A DNA stretch of 64,000 nt from Sapientia aquatica (GTDB taxonomy: Bacteria; Pseudomonadota; Gammaproteobacteria; Burkholderiales; Burkholderiaceae_D). Every line of letters begins with the position of its first letter. Position 1 is the stretch's first letter. Under the pieces are notes generated by a model. The model ran no database searches. It was not told the origin of the DNA and saw only the letters and a list, made by a program, of their open reading frames with translations. Shown in pieces: positions 34,199-43,521 of the stretch. The stretch covers positions 248,001 to 312,000 of the forward strand of contig NZ_SMYL01000002.1 of NCBI RefSeq assembly GCF_004358105.1. The letters are read 5' to 3'. The position numbers and the translations under genes are program-made.

Positions 34199-36268
34199 AT
34201 GACTAGCTGGATTTCATCGTTACAACAATGGTGGCGTCATTCTGATAACGCGACCGCAAGATTGACGCTTGCGGTTGTGCTGTCCGTGGTGTTTCACCTG
34301 TTGATTTTGATGGTGAAATTAGGTGAGTACGGTGAAGGTTTGCCGGGCTTTGATTTATCGCTCGGAGATCGTCGCGCCAAGCTGCCAGAACTGCATCTCA
34401 AGTTACAAAATCCAGTCATATATCCTGCCCCCAGTAACGCGCCAATTCCAATTCCGCCACCTGCAATGGCGCTCGCAACTTCGCCCACAACTTCGCCCAC
34501 TCCAGAACCAACACCAGCAAATCTGCCTTCCGCAATTAAACCAGCGACTGAATTAGCCAAAGCAGAATTTGATTTGGTTGACTTGCCTGCACCGGTTCCG
34601 GCAGAAGTTCCGGCTCCTGTTGCGCGTCCCAAGCAACATAAAAGCAAACCAAAATTAATCACCGCCGTAACAAAAAAGGAGCCGGATTTTAAAGTGACTA
34701 GCGCCGAGCAAGCAGAACTTGGCACCTTGATCGCTGAGGAAAAAACGGACGAACCGAAAGCGATGGCCGATCTTGCGCCTGAAAGCAAAGTGGATGAAGT
34801 TGCGCCTGCTATTGCTGATCTAGAAAAATTAGCCCAAGAAAAAGCCGAGCAAGATCGATTGGCATTTGAAAAATTGGCCTTGGCAAAAGCGGAACAAGCG
34901 AAGTCCGAGCAAATGCAAGCTGAGGCAAAATTAAAGGAGCAACTCACCAAACAACACGAGCAAGAAATGTTGCAAGCGCAGCGTCAAGCGGAGGCGCTAG
35001 CAGCGCAGCAAAAGCAGCAGGAAAAGCAACAGCAAGAAAAACAGCAACAAGAACTGCGCGCTCGGCAGCACGCTGAACTGGAGCAGCAACGTTTAGCACA
35101 ACTCGTGGCCCAACGCGCAGCTGATGAATTGGCTGAAAAACTTAAACAAGAAGAACTGGTCAAGCAACGTGCAAAAGATGCCGCCCAAAAATTAAAACAA
35201 GAGCAGCTGGCGCAAATAGAAAAGGAAAAGCTACAGGAGCAAGAGAAACAAAAGGCCCGTGAAAAAGAGCAACAAGCCTTGGCAATCCGCGCTGCTCAAG
35301 AAGCGGAGCAGCGCAGATTGGCTGAAACCGCGCGGATAGAAAAAGAGCGTGCGGATCAATTGCAGTTGGAAAAATTAAAAGCGGAACAGCAGAAAGAGCA
35401 ACTGCAAAAAGAACAGCAACAACGAGAGCTGCAACAAAGAGAGCAGCAGCGTCAGCAACAAATCGCCGAGCAATTAAAGAGAGAGCAATTGGAGCGCGAG
35501 TTAGTGGAGAAAAATCTAGCGGAAAAAAATTTAGCAGAGAAAAATCGACTAGAGCAAGAACAGCGAATCCGCCAAGCGCAATTAGCTGAGCAATTAGCGG
35601 CGCAAGCCAAAGCTCAGCGCGAGAGTGAATTGCGCCAGGCCGCGCAACGAGCCGCTGAGCAAGCACAAGCCGATGAACGAGCGAGAGCACAAGTACAAGC
35701 CCAAGCTAACGCCAGACAACAAGGCAATGGAATCGACGATTTAATGGGCGCGGGCAGCGCTTCGCAAGGCGCTAATTTCGGTAATGCCAAGCCTGATATG
35801 GATAAATTATTATCCGGTCGCAGCTTTGATTTTGATAAAAATGGTGAGTCATTAAAATCGGCTTCCAGCGCCAATTTACCGACGCCTAAAGCCCCGTCAG
35901 CCAACAGTGCTAGGCGTTCAATTTTTGGCAGTAAAAATATCGACGTAGGCTTGAATTTATACATCCAAAGTTGGCGTCAAAAAGTCGAACGCAATGGTCC
36001 GCTGAATTATTCGCAATCGGCCAAAGATCACATGTACACCGATCCGATTGTGACGGTCTCAGTACGCAGCGATGGCAGCGTAGAAAGCGTGACAATTTTG
36101 CGCTCCAGCGGGCGACCCGAAATGGATGAAGCGGTACGACGAATTGCACTGGTCAACGCGCCTTACAGCGCCTTTCCGCCGAGCTTGGCGCGTAAATATG
36201 ACGTGATCGATATTCGGCAGATTTGGGTATTTGATGATGCCTTGCACATCGTCGATGAAATGCGCTGA
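34199..36268 (+). CDS. TonB/TolA-like energy transducer with very long charged coiled coil
   Basis: A 689-residue protein with three parts. A single N-terminal membrane helix (about residues 22-42) contains the TonB-type Ser...His pattern in VVLSVVFHLLIL. A Pro-rich stretch (about 70-150) follows. Next is a Gln/Glu/Lys/Ala-rich helix of about 270 residues (about 205-480), strongly TolA-like. The C-terminal TonB domain (about 590-689) includes IVTVSVRSDGSVESVTILRSS and MDEAVRRIALVNAPYSAFPP. It would span the periplasm and pass proton-motive energy to outer-membrane partners. No exbB, exbD or tolQR gene is adjacent, so it must use a motor encoded elsewhere. It is divergent from the LiaF-like operon. 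Confidence 0.85.
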   Translation: MTSWISSLQQWWRHSDNATARLTLAVVLSVVFHLLILMVKLGEYGEGLPGFDLSLGDRRAKLPELHLKLQNPVIYPAPSNAPIPIPPPAMALATSPTTSPTPEPTPANLPSAIKPATELAKAEFDLVDLPAPVPAEVPAPVARPKQHKSKPKLITAVTKKEPDFKVTSAEQAELGTLIAEEKTDEPKAMADLAPESKVDEVAPAIADLEKLAQEKAEQDRLAFEKLALAKAEQAKSEQMQAEAKLKEQLTKQHEQEMLQAQRQAEALAAQQKQQEKQQQEKQQQELRARQHAELEQQRLAQLVAQRAADELAEKLKQEELVKQRAKDAAQKLKQEQLAQIEKEKLQEQEKQKAREKEQQALAIRAAQEAEQRRLAETARIEKERADQLQLEKLKAEQQKEQLQKEQQQRELQQREQQRQQQIAEQLKREQLERELVEKNLAEKNLAEKNRLEQEQRIRQAQLAEQLAAQAKAQRESELRQAAQRAAEQAQADERARAQVQAQANARQQGNGIDDLMGAGSASQGANFGNAKPDMDKLLSGRSFDFDKNGESLKSASSANLPTPKAPSANSARRSIFGSKNIDVGLNLYIQSWRQKVERNGPLNYSQSAKDHMYTDPIVTVSVRSDGSVESVTILRSSGRPEMDEAVRRIALVNAPYSAFPPSLARKYDVIDIRQIWVFDDALHIVDEMR

Positions 36269-36324
36269 AGCGCGCCTCGGTACCCGACAATTCCTCTGTA
36301 GCGCCTGAACCACATAGTTGTGTA

Positions 36325-36342
36325 ATGCCCTAAATAGGGCAT
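36325..36342. repeat. Palindrome, copy 1 (ATGCCCTAAATAGGGCAT)
   Basis: An 18-bp near-perfect palindrome upstream of the S41 peptidase gene. The identical 18-mer recurs at 49311-49328, and the flank AGCCAAGC here is the inverse of GCTTGGCT at the other copy. It may be an operator or a small repeated element. Confidence 0.6.
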
Positions 36343-36451
36343 AGCCAAGCATCGAATCTTTCATTATTATTGCTGTTCGGCAATAATAAGTTAATAGAAA
36401 TCGATAGGCCGAATTGTTAAATCTCTGTGGTTGATATTTAAAGGAAAGAAA

Positions 36452-38104
36452 TTGAAAAAACTAACCTCATTTTTAGTGCTCGCCATGTTGGCCGCTTGCG
36501 GAGGCGGAGGCGGCGGTGGATCGAGTAGTTCTGTTTCGCTGGTAACTCCGCCCTCGACCACACCGGTTGCGACGAGTGCGCCAGAACATTGTGCTGCACC
36601 GCGTGCGAGTGGCACGATTAATCCCGATACGAATAAACCGTATGGCGATGTTCAAGGCACTTTGTTTGATGAAATGGCCTGGATTGCGGCCTTTGTGAAT
36701 CAAAGTTATTTGTGGTACTCAGAAGTGCCGGTAGTAAGCTCAGCGCCTTATACGATAGGCGCAACTGTGCCCTACATTAATCCATCGAATAATTCACACA
36801 CGACTAAAACTTTGGCGACCAATTATGACGTCGATGAAGCCTACTTTAATAGTCAACGCACGAGCGCCTTTACTGCGTCCGGCAAGCCGAAAGATCAATT
36901 TCACTTCACCTACAAGACGACCGAGTGGCAAGCCTTATCAAGCGCTGGCAATCAAGGCGGATTCGGATTTGATGTGACGTTATTGGCTTCGTCACCACCG
37001 CGTAAAGCTGTGATTGCATACACGTCTCCTAACACCGTAGCGGCTCAAAACAATTTGGGACGCGGCGCGCAATTTTTGACCGTCAATGGCGTTGATGTGG
37101 TGAACGGTTCTGATGTTGCGACCTTAAATGAGGGTTTATTTAGTCCGGTTGCGGGCAAATCCTATACCTTTTCGGTTTTAGATCAAGGCAGCACAACGCC
37201 GCGCACAGTCACGATGACGGCGGGTACTGTTACCCTGACCCCAGTCCAAAACGTTGCAACGTTGCCAGCTCCGAATTCTAACGTTGGCTATATTTTGTTT
37301 AACGATCACATCGCCACCGCTGAGAGCGAATTGATCGCGGCGGTTAACCAACTCAAAGCAGCCAATAACGGCGCAGGTATTACCGACTTAGTGCTCGATA
37401 TTCGCTACAACGGTGGCGGTTATTTAAGTATCGCCAGCGAACTGGCCTATATGATTGCTGGCCCGACTAATACCGCCGGTAAAATTTTTGAGCAAGATAC
37501 CTTTAACGATAAAAATCCGTTTAGCTTAACTACCGCTCAAACCATCGTTCCTTTCTTGAGCACGACCCAAGGATTGTCTACAACGTCGGGACAACCATTG
37601 CCGCAGTTAGGTTTATCCACGGTGTATGTCTTAACTGGCTCGGGCACCTGTTCGGCGAGTGAAGCTGTGATGAATGGTTTGATTGGCGCTGGTGTAAAAG
37701 TGGTGCAAATTGGATCAACGACTTGCGGCAAACCGTATGGCTTCTATCCGCAGGACAATTGCAGCACGACCTATTTTACGATTCAGTTCAAAGGCGTCAA
37801 TCATGCTGGTTTCGGTGATTATGCGGATGGATTTATTCCAGCAGGCACTGGAACGGCAGCAAATAATTTACCAGGTTGCGCTGTGGCCGATGACTTTACT
37901 AAGCAGTTAGGCGATCCAACCGAAGCGCGATTAGCGGCGGCTCTGCAATACCGCGCAAATGGAACTTGTCCGGCAACGACCACGCCGCAACGCGCTAAGA
38001 AATCCTTGCAAGCGATCGAATCGGGTTTGACCTTGCATCGTCCTGCTGCGCGTGACAATCGTATTGTGACAAGACCCTCACAATTGTCGTGGTTGAATCA
38101 ATGA
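36452..38104 (+). CDS. S41-family (C-terminal processing) peptidase, lipoprotein
   Basis: A protein of about 550 residues. The start is most likely TTG at 36452, preceded by AAGGAAAG and giving MKKLTSFLVLAMLAACGG. This is a lipoprotein signal with lipobox LAAC, followed by a Gly/Ser linker. A PDZ-like region (about 165-265; GFGFDVTLLAS, RGAQFLTVNGVDVV) precedes the S41 protease core. That core has LVLDIRYNGGGYLSIASELAYMI and the catalytic serine in TGSGTCSASEAVMNGL, then STTCGKPYGFYP. Such enzymes cleave substrates from their C-terminal side in the periplasm. The specific substrate is unknown. It is followed by a strong terminator. Confidence 0.85.
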   Translation: MKKLTSFLVLAMLAACGGGGGGGSSSSVSLVTPPSTTPVATSAPEHCAAPRASGTINPDTNKPYGDVQGTLFDEMAWIAAFVNQSYLWYSEVPVVSSAPYTIGATVPYINPSNNSHTTKTLATNYDVDEAYFNSQRTSAFTASGKPKDQFHFTYKTTEWQALSSAGNQGGFGFDVTLLASSPPRKAVIAYTSPNTVAAQNNLGRGAQFLTVNGVDVVNGSDVATLNEGLFSPVAGKSYTFSVLDQGSTTPRTVTMTAGTVTLTPVQNVATLPAPNSNVGYILFNDHIATAESELIAAVNQLKAANNGAGITDLVLDIRYNGGGYLSIASELAYMIAGPTNTAGKIFEQDTFNDKNPFSLTTAQTIVPFLSTTQGLSTTSGQPLPQLGLSTVYVLTGSGTCSASEAVMNGLIGAGVKVVQIGSTTCGKPYGFYPQDNCSTTYFTIQFKGVNHAGFGDYADGFIPAGTGTAANNLPGCAVADDFTKQLGDPTEARLAAALQYRANGTCPATTTPQRAKKSLQAIESGLTLHRPAARDNRIVTRPSQLSWLNQ

Positions 38105-38134
38105 TGCACTGATGCTGATGCAGCAGAAATAGCG

Positions 38135-38171
38135 GAGTTGGTTGATGTAAAAGTCAACCAACTCTTTTTTT
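38135..38171 (+). terminator. Intrinsic terminator of the S41 peptidase gene
   Basis: GAGTTGGTTGA pairs with TCAACCAACTC (11 bp) around a loop of 8 bases, followed by seven T. Confidence 0.9.
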
Positions 38172-38197
38172 GGCAGTGCTTTTGGAGTGAACTTTAA

Positions 38198-38824
38198 CTA
38201 CGCGCCTAATTTATATTCCCCACCTTTTTCTAATGCGCGCTGGTAGGCTGGTCGCGCTTGCAAAGTTTGCGCATAACGCGCGACGTTGGGATAGTTGCCG
38301 AGCAAGCCGCGTGCTTGTGCAATCTCTGCGACAAAACTATTTTGCACATCAGCCGCTGTTAACTGGTCACCGAGTAAAAAGTTTTTACCCTCCAAGGCAT
38401 TATCTAAATAGCTCAAGAAATTAGTGATTTCGCTGCTAATACGTGGTTGCAGCGGCGCGGCGGCTTCGCCCAAACGACTGGTGTAGAGCGCCAATAAAAA
38501 CGGCAACATCGCTGAGCCCTCGGCAAAATGCAGCCATTCCAAATAACGGAAATACGCTTGGGTCGCGGGCGGTGGCGTGAGTTGTCCTTGGCCGTAAGTT
38601 TGGACCAGATATTCAATAATGGCGGCTGATTCGGCGATCACAAAATCGCCATCGCTAATGACGGGCGACTTTCCGAGAGGATGAATTGCTTTTAATTCTG
38701 GCGGTGCAAGCCGTGTTACCGGATCGCGCTGGTAGCGCACAATTTGATAATCCAATTCCAACTCTTCTAACAGCCAAAGTATGCGTTGCGAGCGGGAATT
38801 ATTGAGATGATGAACGGTGATCAT
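38198..38824 (-). CDS. Glutathione S-transferase family protein
   Basis: A 208-residue cytosolic GST. The N-terminal thioredoxin fold has MITVHHLNNSRSQRILWLLEEL, with a Ser at the usual catalytic position. The glutathione-contacting HPLGKSPVISDGDFVIAESAAIIEYL motif follows at about residues 50-78. The all-helical C-terminal domain ends with LTAADVQNSFVAEIAQ. It resembles bacterial GSTs (GstB/beta-like) that handle electrophiles. The substrate is not deducible. I chose ATG 38824 because the longer frame adds 25 residues that do not belong to the fold. It stands alone, on the opposite strand to the S41 gene. Confidence 0.87.
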   Translation of the reverse strand: MITVHHLNNSRSQRILWLLEELELDYQIVRYQRDPVTRLAPPELKAIHPLGKSPVISDGDFVIAESAAIIEYLVQTYGQGQLTPPPATQAYFRYLEWLHFAEGSAMLPFLLALYTSRLGEAAAPLQPRISSEITNFLSYLDNALEGKNFLLGDQLTAADVQNSFVAEIAQARGLLGNYPNVARYAQTLQARPAYQRALEKGGEYKLGA

Positions 38825-38958
38825 GGCGGCCTTGTTTGAAAATACAGCGACAATAAAATGTGACGCTAAGCAGCGTGCTTGGTCACAACAATGTCGCATT
38901 GTAGCGAGGGTTTAGCTTTGCCGCTGAAAGTCGCTTTTACAAAAAATTACAGCGCGAA

Positions 38959-40002
38959 TTAACATTCCACCTGCCAAGCGCCATCGCGATAAATGACTTC
39001 ATTATCGAGGCTGACCGTTTCAGTCGCAGCAAATACATCAACGTGGTATCGGGCTTCAGCGCGGCGGATCTGTGGTTTGGTGTATACGCCATGTTTTGCG
39101 CCGAGCGACAGATGAATTCCGCACATGCGTTCATATGTGCCAATGTCGTTGACGGTCCGATCAACGCTAAAGGCGCGGTTCATGCCGAAACCTAATTCGC
39201 GCAGCCAGACTTCGCCTTCGTCAGCGCGTATTTTTTGCAATACCAAATCAAACTCAGGCGTGGAGTTTTCAACATCAACGACACGGCCTTTTTCGACGAT
39301 GAGCGTAATCGCTTGCTCGGGTTTGTTGACGGTGAAGCTGGTGTCGCCAAAGATAAAAATCCGCACTTTGCCATGCACCGCTTCTAAGTCTTGCGCTTCG
39401 GTGAACACTTCACCAATTGGAAATTGCCCGCCCACATTAGTCATGTCGCTGTAGTCGCCGATGTTGAGTTTGGCCGATTCAAATGGACTGGCAAAATGCA
39501 ATTTAGCGCCATGTCCGGTATCGACTTCGCCGCACTGTGCCTGATCGATGCGGGCTTTTAATGCGCGACCAACGGTGCGGAAGTAATTCGGATCGTAGGC
39601 CAATGCGTCGATGTAAAAGGAGATTTGTTCGTCGCTCATGCGGGCTAAATGCGGATGCTCGATAACTTTGACATGTTGTTTGAATAATTCAACCCGAATG
39701 CGATAGGCGTCCAAGCGGAAGTTGGTTGATTGGATGAGCACCACTAAATCGGACGGTTGCAATTGCGCGAACTCAGCTAACACGGCGTCGGGCGTAACTT
39801 GATCAAAATCGATAAATCGCGCATCAGGTAGGCAGTGTTGATAGGCGGCGGCAAGAATCACGGCTAACTCGCAACGTTGATCAAACACCACAATCGCGCG
39901 CTGCTTTGCGTCGTGTTGGAGTGCGATTGTTAGCGTATCGCTAATGTGTTGATTGGCGCGCTGCGTTAAATCGGTGGAATTGGTCGGTGTGGTATCGCGC
40001 AT
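38959..40002 (-). CDS. M29-aminopeptidase / NicX-like metal-dependent protein
   Basis: A 347-residue protein with features of the M29 aminopeptidase (AmpS) fold, which also includes the 2,5-dihydroxypyridine dioxygenase NicX. Candidate metal ligands are the Glu of PIGEVFTEAQ (about 200), Glu of LRELGFGMN (about 270), His of MCGIHLSLGAKHGVY (about 297) and the His-X-Asp of ARYHVDVFA (about 320). Its length fits NicX (about 350) better than AmpS (about 410). No nicotinate-degradation genes are near. I therefore call the fold but not the reaction. The gene appears monocistronic; the 257 bases upstream are AT-rich and gene-free. Confidence 0.6.
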   Translation of the reverse strand: MRDTTPTNSTDLTQRANQHISDTLTIALQHDAKQRAIVVFDQRCELAVILAAAYQHCLPDARFIDFDQVTPDAVLAEFAQLQPSDLVVLIQSTNFRLDAYRIRVELFKQHVKVIEHPHLARMSDEQISFYIDALAYDPNYFRTVGRALKARIDQAQCGEVDTGHGAKLHFASPFESAKLNIGDYSDMTNVGGQFPIGEVFTEAQDLEAVHGKVRIFIFGDTSFTVNKPEQAITLIVEKGRVVDVENSTPEFDLVLQKIRADEGEVWLRELGFGMNRAFSVDRTVNDIGTYERMCGIHLSLGAKHGVYTKPQIRRAEARYHVDVFAATETVSLDNEVIYRDGAWQVEC

Positions 40003-40259
40003 ACGGAGCTTTATGTCTTGTCTTAAAAATATTTTTGGTTAAATAACTGCTATTTGAGTTGTCGGGATTGTATGAATTTTGTTTTGTTTATATCTAAAAC
40101 GCCGACTTTTATAAAAAAAATCTAAAAATAATCCAAAAATTTATCAAAAGTCTGTCAACTCAATATTGATTTGCTGCGTTTCTAGTCGTACCCACATCAA
40201 CCAAAGAATCCTTGCCAGGAAGTTGCTAGTAAAGAGATTCCTAAATAGAGATAAATATC

Positions 40260-40595
40260 ATGATTTACGAAATTTTAGTACGTAGCAATAATGGTAAAGC
40301 ACCGACATCGGATAACTTAATCTGGATCGAAAGCAATTTACCAACTCGTTCGTTCGAAAAATGGTTAGTAGAACGTAACTTGTTAAATCATTCAGGCAAT
40401 GCGCCGGTAGCTCGTTGGAGCATCGTTCAGACTCAGCGTCCAGCTCACTTTGTGTTGAGCACGCAAGAGAAAGCGTTAGAAAAGCGTATCGCTTCTTTAA
40501 TGAATCCTCCGAAAGCAGTCAAAAAACCAGTGCGCGCAACACAACCGCACGTTTTGCCAAATTTTGCAATCAACGCATTTTCAATGGCGGCTTGA
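40260..40595 (+). CDS. Small basic hypothetical protein (111 aa)
   Basis: I do not recognise this gene. It encodes 111 residues with no signal or membrane helix. It starts MIYEILVRSNNGKAPTSDNL and contains LPTRSFEKWLVERNLLNHSG and ARWSIVQTQRPAHFVLSTQE. The tail is strongly basic and Pro-rich (PPKAVKKPVRATQPH). The codon choice is biased toward common codons, which suggests good expression. A weak TAGAGA ribosome-binding site precedes the ATG. It is convergent with glnS across a bidirectional terminator. A DNA- or RNA-associated role is possible from its charge, but is speculation. Confidence 0.65.
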   Translation: MIYEILVRSNNGKAPTSDNLIWIESNLPTRSFEKWLVERNLLNHSGNAPVARWSIVQTQRPAHFVLSTQEKALEKRIASLMNPPKAVKKPVRATQPHVLPNFAINAFSMAA

Positions 40596-40670
40596 TATTG
40601 GGATAAGTCTTACTTGCCAGCGGAGTTCGCAAACTAACTGGCAACGAGGTTTATAAGCTGTTATTGAGTG

Positions 40671-40699
40671 AAAAGGGCATCGATTAAGATGCCCTTTTT
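40671..40699. terminator. Bidirectional intrinsic terminator (small gene / glnS)
   Basis: AAAAGGGCAT pairs with ATGCCCTTTTT around an 8-base loop. A and T runs on both sides suit the convergent genes. Confidence 0.88.
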
Positions 40700-40743
40700 G
40701 CGCTTTAAGTGGTGTTGTAAAACTTACCTCAACTTACCGCCGC

Positions 40744-42477
40744 TTACTTGCCCCAACTGTCTTTAAGCGTCGTCACGCGATTAAATACAGGCTTGCCGGG
40801 CAAGGAATCCACGCGATCCGCGACAAAATAGCCGTGACGCTCAAACTGGAATTTATCGTCCGGTTGCGCGGTTTCAATCCCTGCTTCTAAATACGCGGTT
40901 ACCACTTCCAATGCGTTCGGATTGAGTAAGGTCATAAAGTCCTTGCCACCCGCATCTGGATTAGCATCGGTAAACAAGCGATCGTATAAGCGTACTTCCG
41001 TCGGAATGGCATGCGCTGCGCTAACCCAGTGAATATTGCCCTTCACTTTGTAATTGGCGCTGCCTTCTGTGCCGCTCTTACTGTCTGGGAAGTAGTTGCA
41101 ATGCACCGCGATCACATTGCCATTTTCGTCTTTATCGCAACCAGTGCATTCCACCACAAACCCATAGCGCAGACGCACTTTATTGCCGGGGAATAGACGG
41201 AAGTAACCTTTGGTCGGCACTTCCATAAAGTCGTCGGCTTCAATCCATAATTCACGGCTGATTTTGAACTCACGATTGCCGCGTTCAGGATGATGTGGAT
41301 GAACTGGCGCGGTGCAGTCGATGCTTTCGTTTTCGGCGAAGTTGTCAATGATGAGTTTTAATGGGCGCAATACCGCAACCGTGCGTGGCGCTTTTGGATC
41401 TAAATCTTCGCGCAAGCAACCTTCTAAGGTGCTGTAATCAATCCATCCGTCCGAGCGTGTGACGCCGATGCGTTCGCAGAATAATTGGATGGACTCGGGC
41501 GTATAACCGCGCCGACGAATACCAACGATGGTTGGCAAACGCGGATCATCCCAGCCAGTGACGGTGCCGTTTTCCACCAATTGGCGCAGTTTGCGTTTGC
41601 TGGTGACCACATAAGTCAGATTTAAACGGGCGAATTCAAATTGATGCGGAACCGGTTGTTGAAAGAAGCCACCTTCAGCGCAGCGTTCAACCACCCAGTC
41701 GTAAAACGGACGGTGATCTTGGAATTCCAAGGTACAAATTGAATGGGTGATTTGTTCAATCGCATCCGATAGTGGATGGGTGTAATCGTACATTGGGTAG
41801 ATGCACCAAGCGTCGCCAGTGCGATGATGATGCGCGTGACGGATGCGATAAATCGCTGGGTCGCGCATATTCATGTTGGGGGACGACATCGCATCTTCGC
41901 TGATTTTGGCGCGCAAAATATGCACGCCGTCGGCGAATTCACCGGCTTTCATGCGGCGGAATAAGTCTAACGATTCTTCGATCGGGCGATTGCGGAAAGG
42001 CGAATTTTTGCCGGGTTCGCCGAAGTTACCGCGATTGGCGGCCATTTCTTCAGCACTTTGGCTATCCACGTAGGCGTAACCAGCTTGGATTAAATATTCC
42101 GCCATGGCGTATAACTGATCAAAATAATCGCTGGCGTAATGTAAATGCTCGACATTGCTGTCGCCTTGGCTCACCGCCCAATCAAAACCCAACCAACGCA
42201 CCGAATCCATAATGGTATCGACGTATTCTTGATCTTCTTTTTCTGGATTGGTGTCGTCAAAGCGCAGGTGGCAGCGGCCAGCGTAATCGCGTGCTAAGCC
42301 AAAGTTGAGGCAGATCGACTTGGCGTGGCCAATGTGTAAATATCCGTTAGGCTCAGGCGGAAAACGGGTAATAACGCTAGGTAAGCCGGGGCGGGTATGC
42401 GTACCTGCAGCCAAATCGGCTTCAATAATGGCGCGTAAAAAGTTGGAACTTGGTGCTGAACTGATTTCGTTGCTCAT
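40744..42477 (-). CDS. glnS: Glutaminyl-tRNA synthetase
   Basis: A 577-residue class I aminoacyl-tRNA synthetase that charges tRNA-Gln with glutamine in the cytosol. The HIGH motif is HIGH at residues 48-51 in PPEPNGYLHIGHAKSI. The KMSKS equivalent is VTSKRKLRQLV (about 280). GlnS-specific features are LRFDDTNPEKED, YPMYDYTHPLSDAIE and the C-terminal beta-barrel anticodon-binding region (FMTLLNPNALEVV). The length is usual for bacterial GlnS. It is monocistronic, with its own terminator. Confidence 0.97.
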   Translation of the reverse strand: MSNEISSAPSSNFLRAIIEADLAAGTHTRPGLPSVITRFPPEPNGYLHIGHAKSICLNFGLARDYAGRCHLRFDDTNPEKEDQEYVDTIMDSVRWLGFDWAVSQGDSNVEHLHYASDYFDQLYAMAEYLIQAGYAYVDSQSAEEMAANRGNFGEPGKNSPFRNRPIEESLDLFRRMKAGEFADGVHILRAKISEDAMSSPNMNMRDPAIYRIRHAHHHRTGDAWCIYPMYDYTHPLSDAIEQITHSICTLEFQDHRPFYDWVVERCAEGGFFQQPVPHQFEFARLNLTYVVTSKRKLRQLVENGTVTGWDDPRLPTIVGIRRRGYTPESIQLFCERIGVTRSDGWIDYSTLEGCLREDLDPKAPRTVAVLRPLKLIIDNFAENESIDCTAPVHPHHPERGNREFKISRELWIEADDFMEVPTKGYFRLFPGNKVRLRYGFVVECTGCDKDENGNVIAVHCNYFPDSKSGTEGSANYKVKGNIHWVSAAHAIPTEVRLYDRLFTDANPDAGGKDFMTLLNPNALEVVTAYLEAGIETAQPDDKFQFERHGYFVADRVDSLPGKPVFNRVTTLKDSWGK

Positions 42478-42612
42478 GTTGTAGGCAATCTAGACAAAAC
42501 GTCCAAAATTAAAATGAATTGGTGATTTTACCTTAGGCGATGCGATATGTAAGCGCTGTGATGAGTATTGTCGGTTCGAAAAGCCGCTCGCCAGTAATAA
42601 AATATAAATTAG

Positions 42613-43521
42613 TTAATTGATTTCGTTAAAACACTGCATCAGCAACTCGCGCAGCCAGCAATTGGCTGGATCGTTTTCTGCATTCTCATGCCAGTACAAA
42701 TAAATATCAAAAGGCGGCATTTTGATCGGTAAGGGCAAAATCTGATTATCTAAATGGCGATTGGCGACTTGGGCATAGTGGCCGGGCATGGTGAGAAGTA
42801 AGTCGGATTCGGAAACAACCAAGCTGGCGGCAAAATAATGTTGGCAGCGCAAACCAATATGGCGCTGATGTCCTTGGCGGGCTAATTCCAAATCTTCGAG
42901 CCCCGGGCCACTGCGTCGGGAAGAAACCAGCACGTGATTTTGTTTTAGGTAATTAGCCAGCGTAAGCTTTTTGTTGATGCCGGGATGGCCCTTGCGTGCA
43001 ACGACCACCATGCTATCGCGCGCAATTAAGCGCCGTCGGATGCTGGTCGGAAAAGGTAGTAACACATCGACTGCCAGATCAATCGAGCCAGACATTAATT
43101 CCGCTTCCAATTCACGCCGCTCGGCTTGTACGCTGGCGAGTTGAATATCGGGCGCGCAGGCGTGCAACGTGTTGAGTAATTTAGGCAGCGTTGTACTTTC
43201 CAATACATCCCGAAATCCCAGCGTAAATTGGCGCGTGTTTAGCGTCGGATCAAAGCGCCGGCTGTTGTTGACGCTGATGTCCAAGGTTTGCAATGCGGTT
43301 CGTATTTGGCCAATTAAGCTATGCGCCAACGGCGTGGGCACCATTTGGCTGCCCATACGTTGAAAGAGCGGATCATTAAATAGCTCGCGCAAGCGCCCCA
43401 GCGCGTGGCTGAGTGCGGGTTGGCTGAGATTCATGGCTTTGGCGGCGCGAGTAATATTGCCCTCGCTGTAAATCGCGTCGAACACCACAAATAGGTTTAA
43501 ATCAATTCGGCTAATATGCAT
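42613..43521 (-). CDS. LysR-family transcriptional regulator
   Basis: A 302-residue LysR regulator. The N-terminal winged helix-turn-helix is ISRIDLNLFVVFDAIYSEGN... ITRAAKAMNLSQPALSHALGRLRELF (residues 3-50, in parts). The C-terminal effector-binding domain follows, of the NodD/LeuO-like group judging by LNLFVVFDAI. It is divergent from the acyl-CoA dehydrogenase operon, 95 bases apart. A symmetrical nested palindrome at 43516-43553 overlaps its own start codon, so it probably controls both itself and the operon. The inducer is unknown, perhaps an acyl-CoA or hydroxy acid. Confidence 0.9.
   Translation of the reverse strand: MHISRIDLNLFVVFDAIYSEGNITRAAKAMNLSQPALSHALGRLRELFNDPLFQRMGSQMVPTPLAHSLIGQIRTALQTLDISVNNSRRFDPTLNTRQFTLGFRDVLESTTLPKLLNTLHACAPDIQLASVQAERRELEAELMSGSIDLAVDVLLPFPTSIRRRLIARDSMVVVARKGHPGINKKLTLANYLKQNHVLVSSRRSGPGLEDLELARQGHQRHIGLRCQHYFAASLVVSESDLLLTMPGHYAQVANRHLDNQILPLPIKMPPFDIYLYWHENAENDPANCWLRELLMQCFNEIN

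Noticed and set aside
34294-34950. 218-codon antisense frame within the TonB-type gene
   Set aside because: Low-complexity Ala/Ser product mirroring the Pro/Glu/Lys-rich sense sequence; the sense frame has an anchor and a TonB domain.
35160-35690. 176-codon antisense frame with hydrophobic Leu/Ala/Val content in the TonB-type gene
   Set aside because: It arises as the complement of Gln/Glu/Lys codons in the coiled coil and is not an independent membrane protein.
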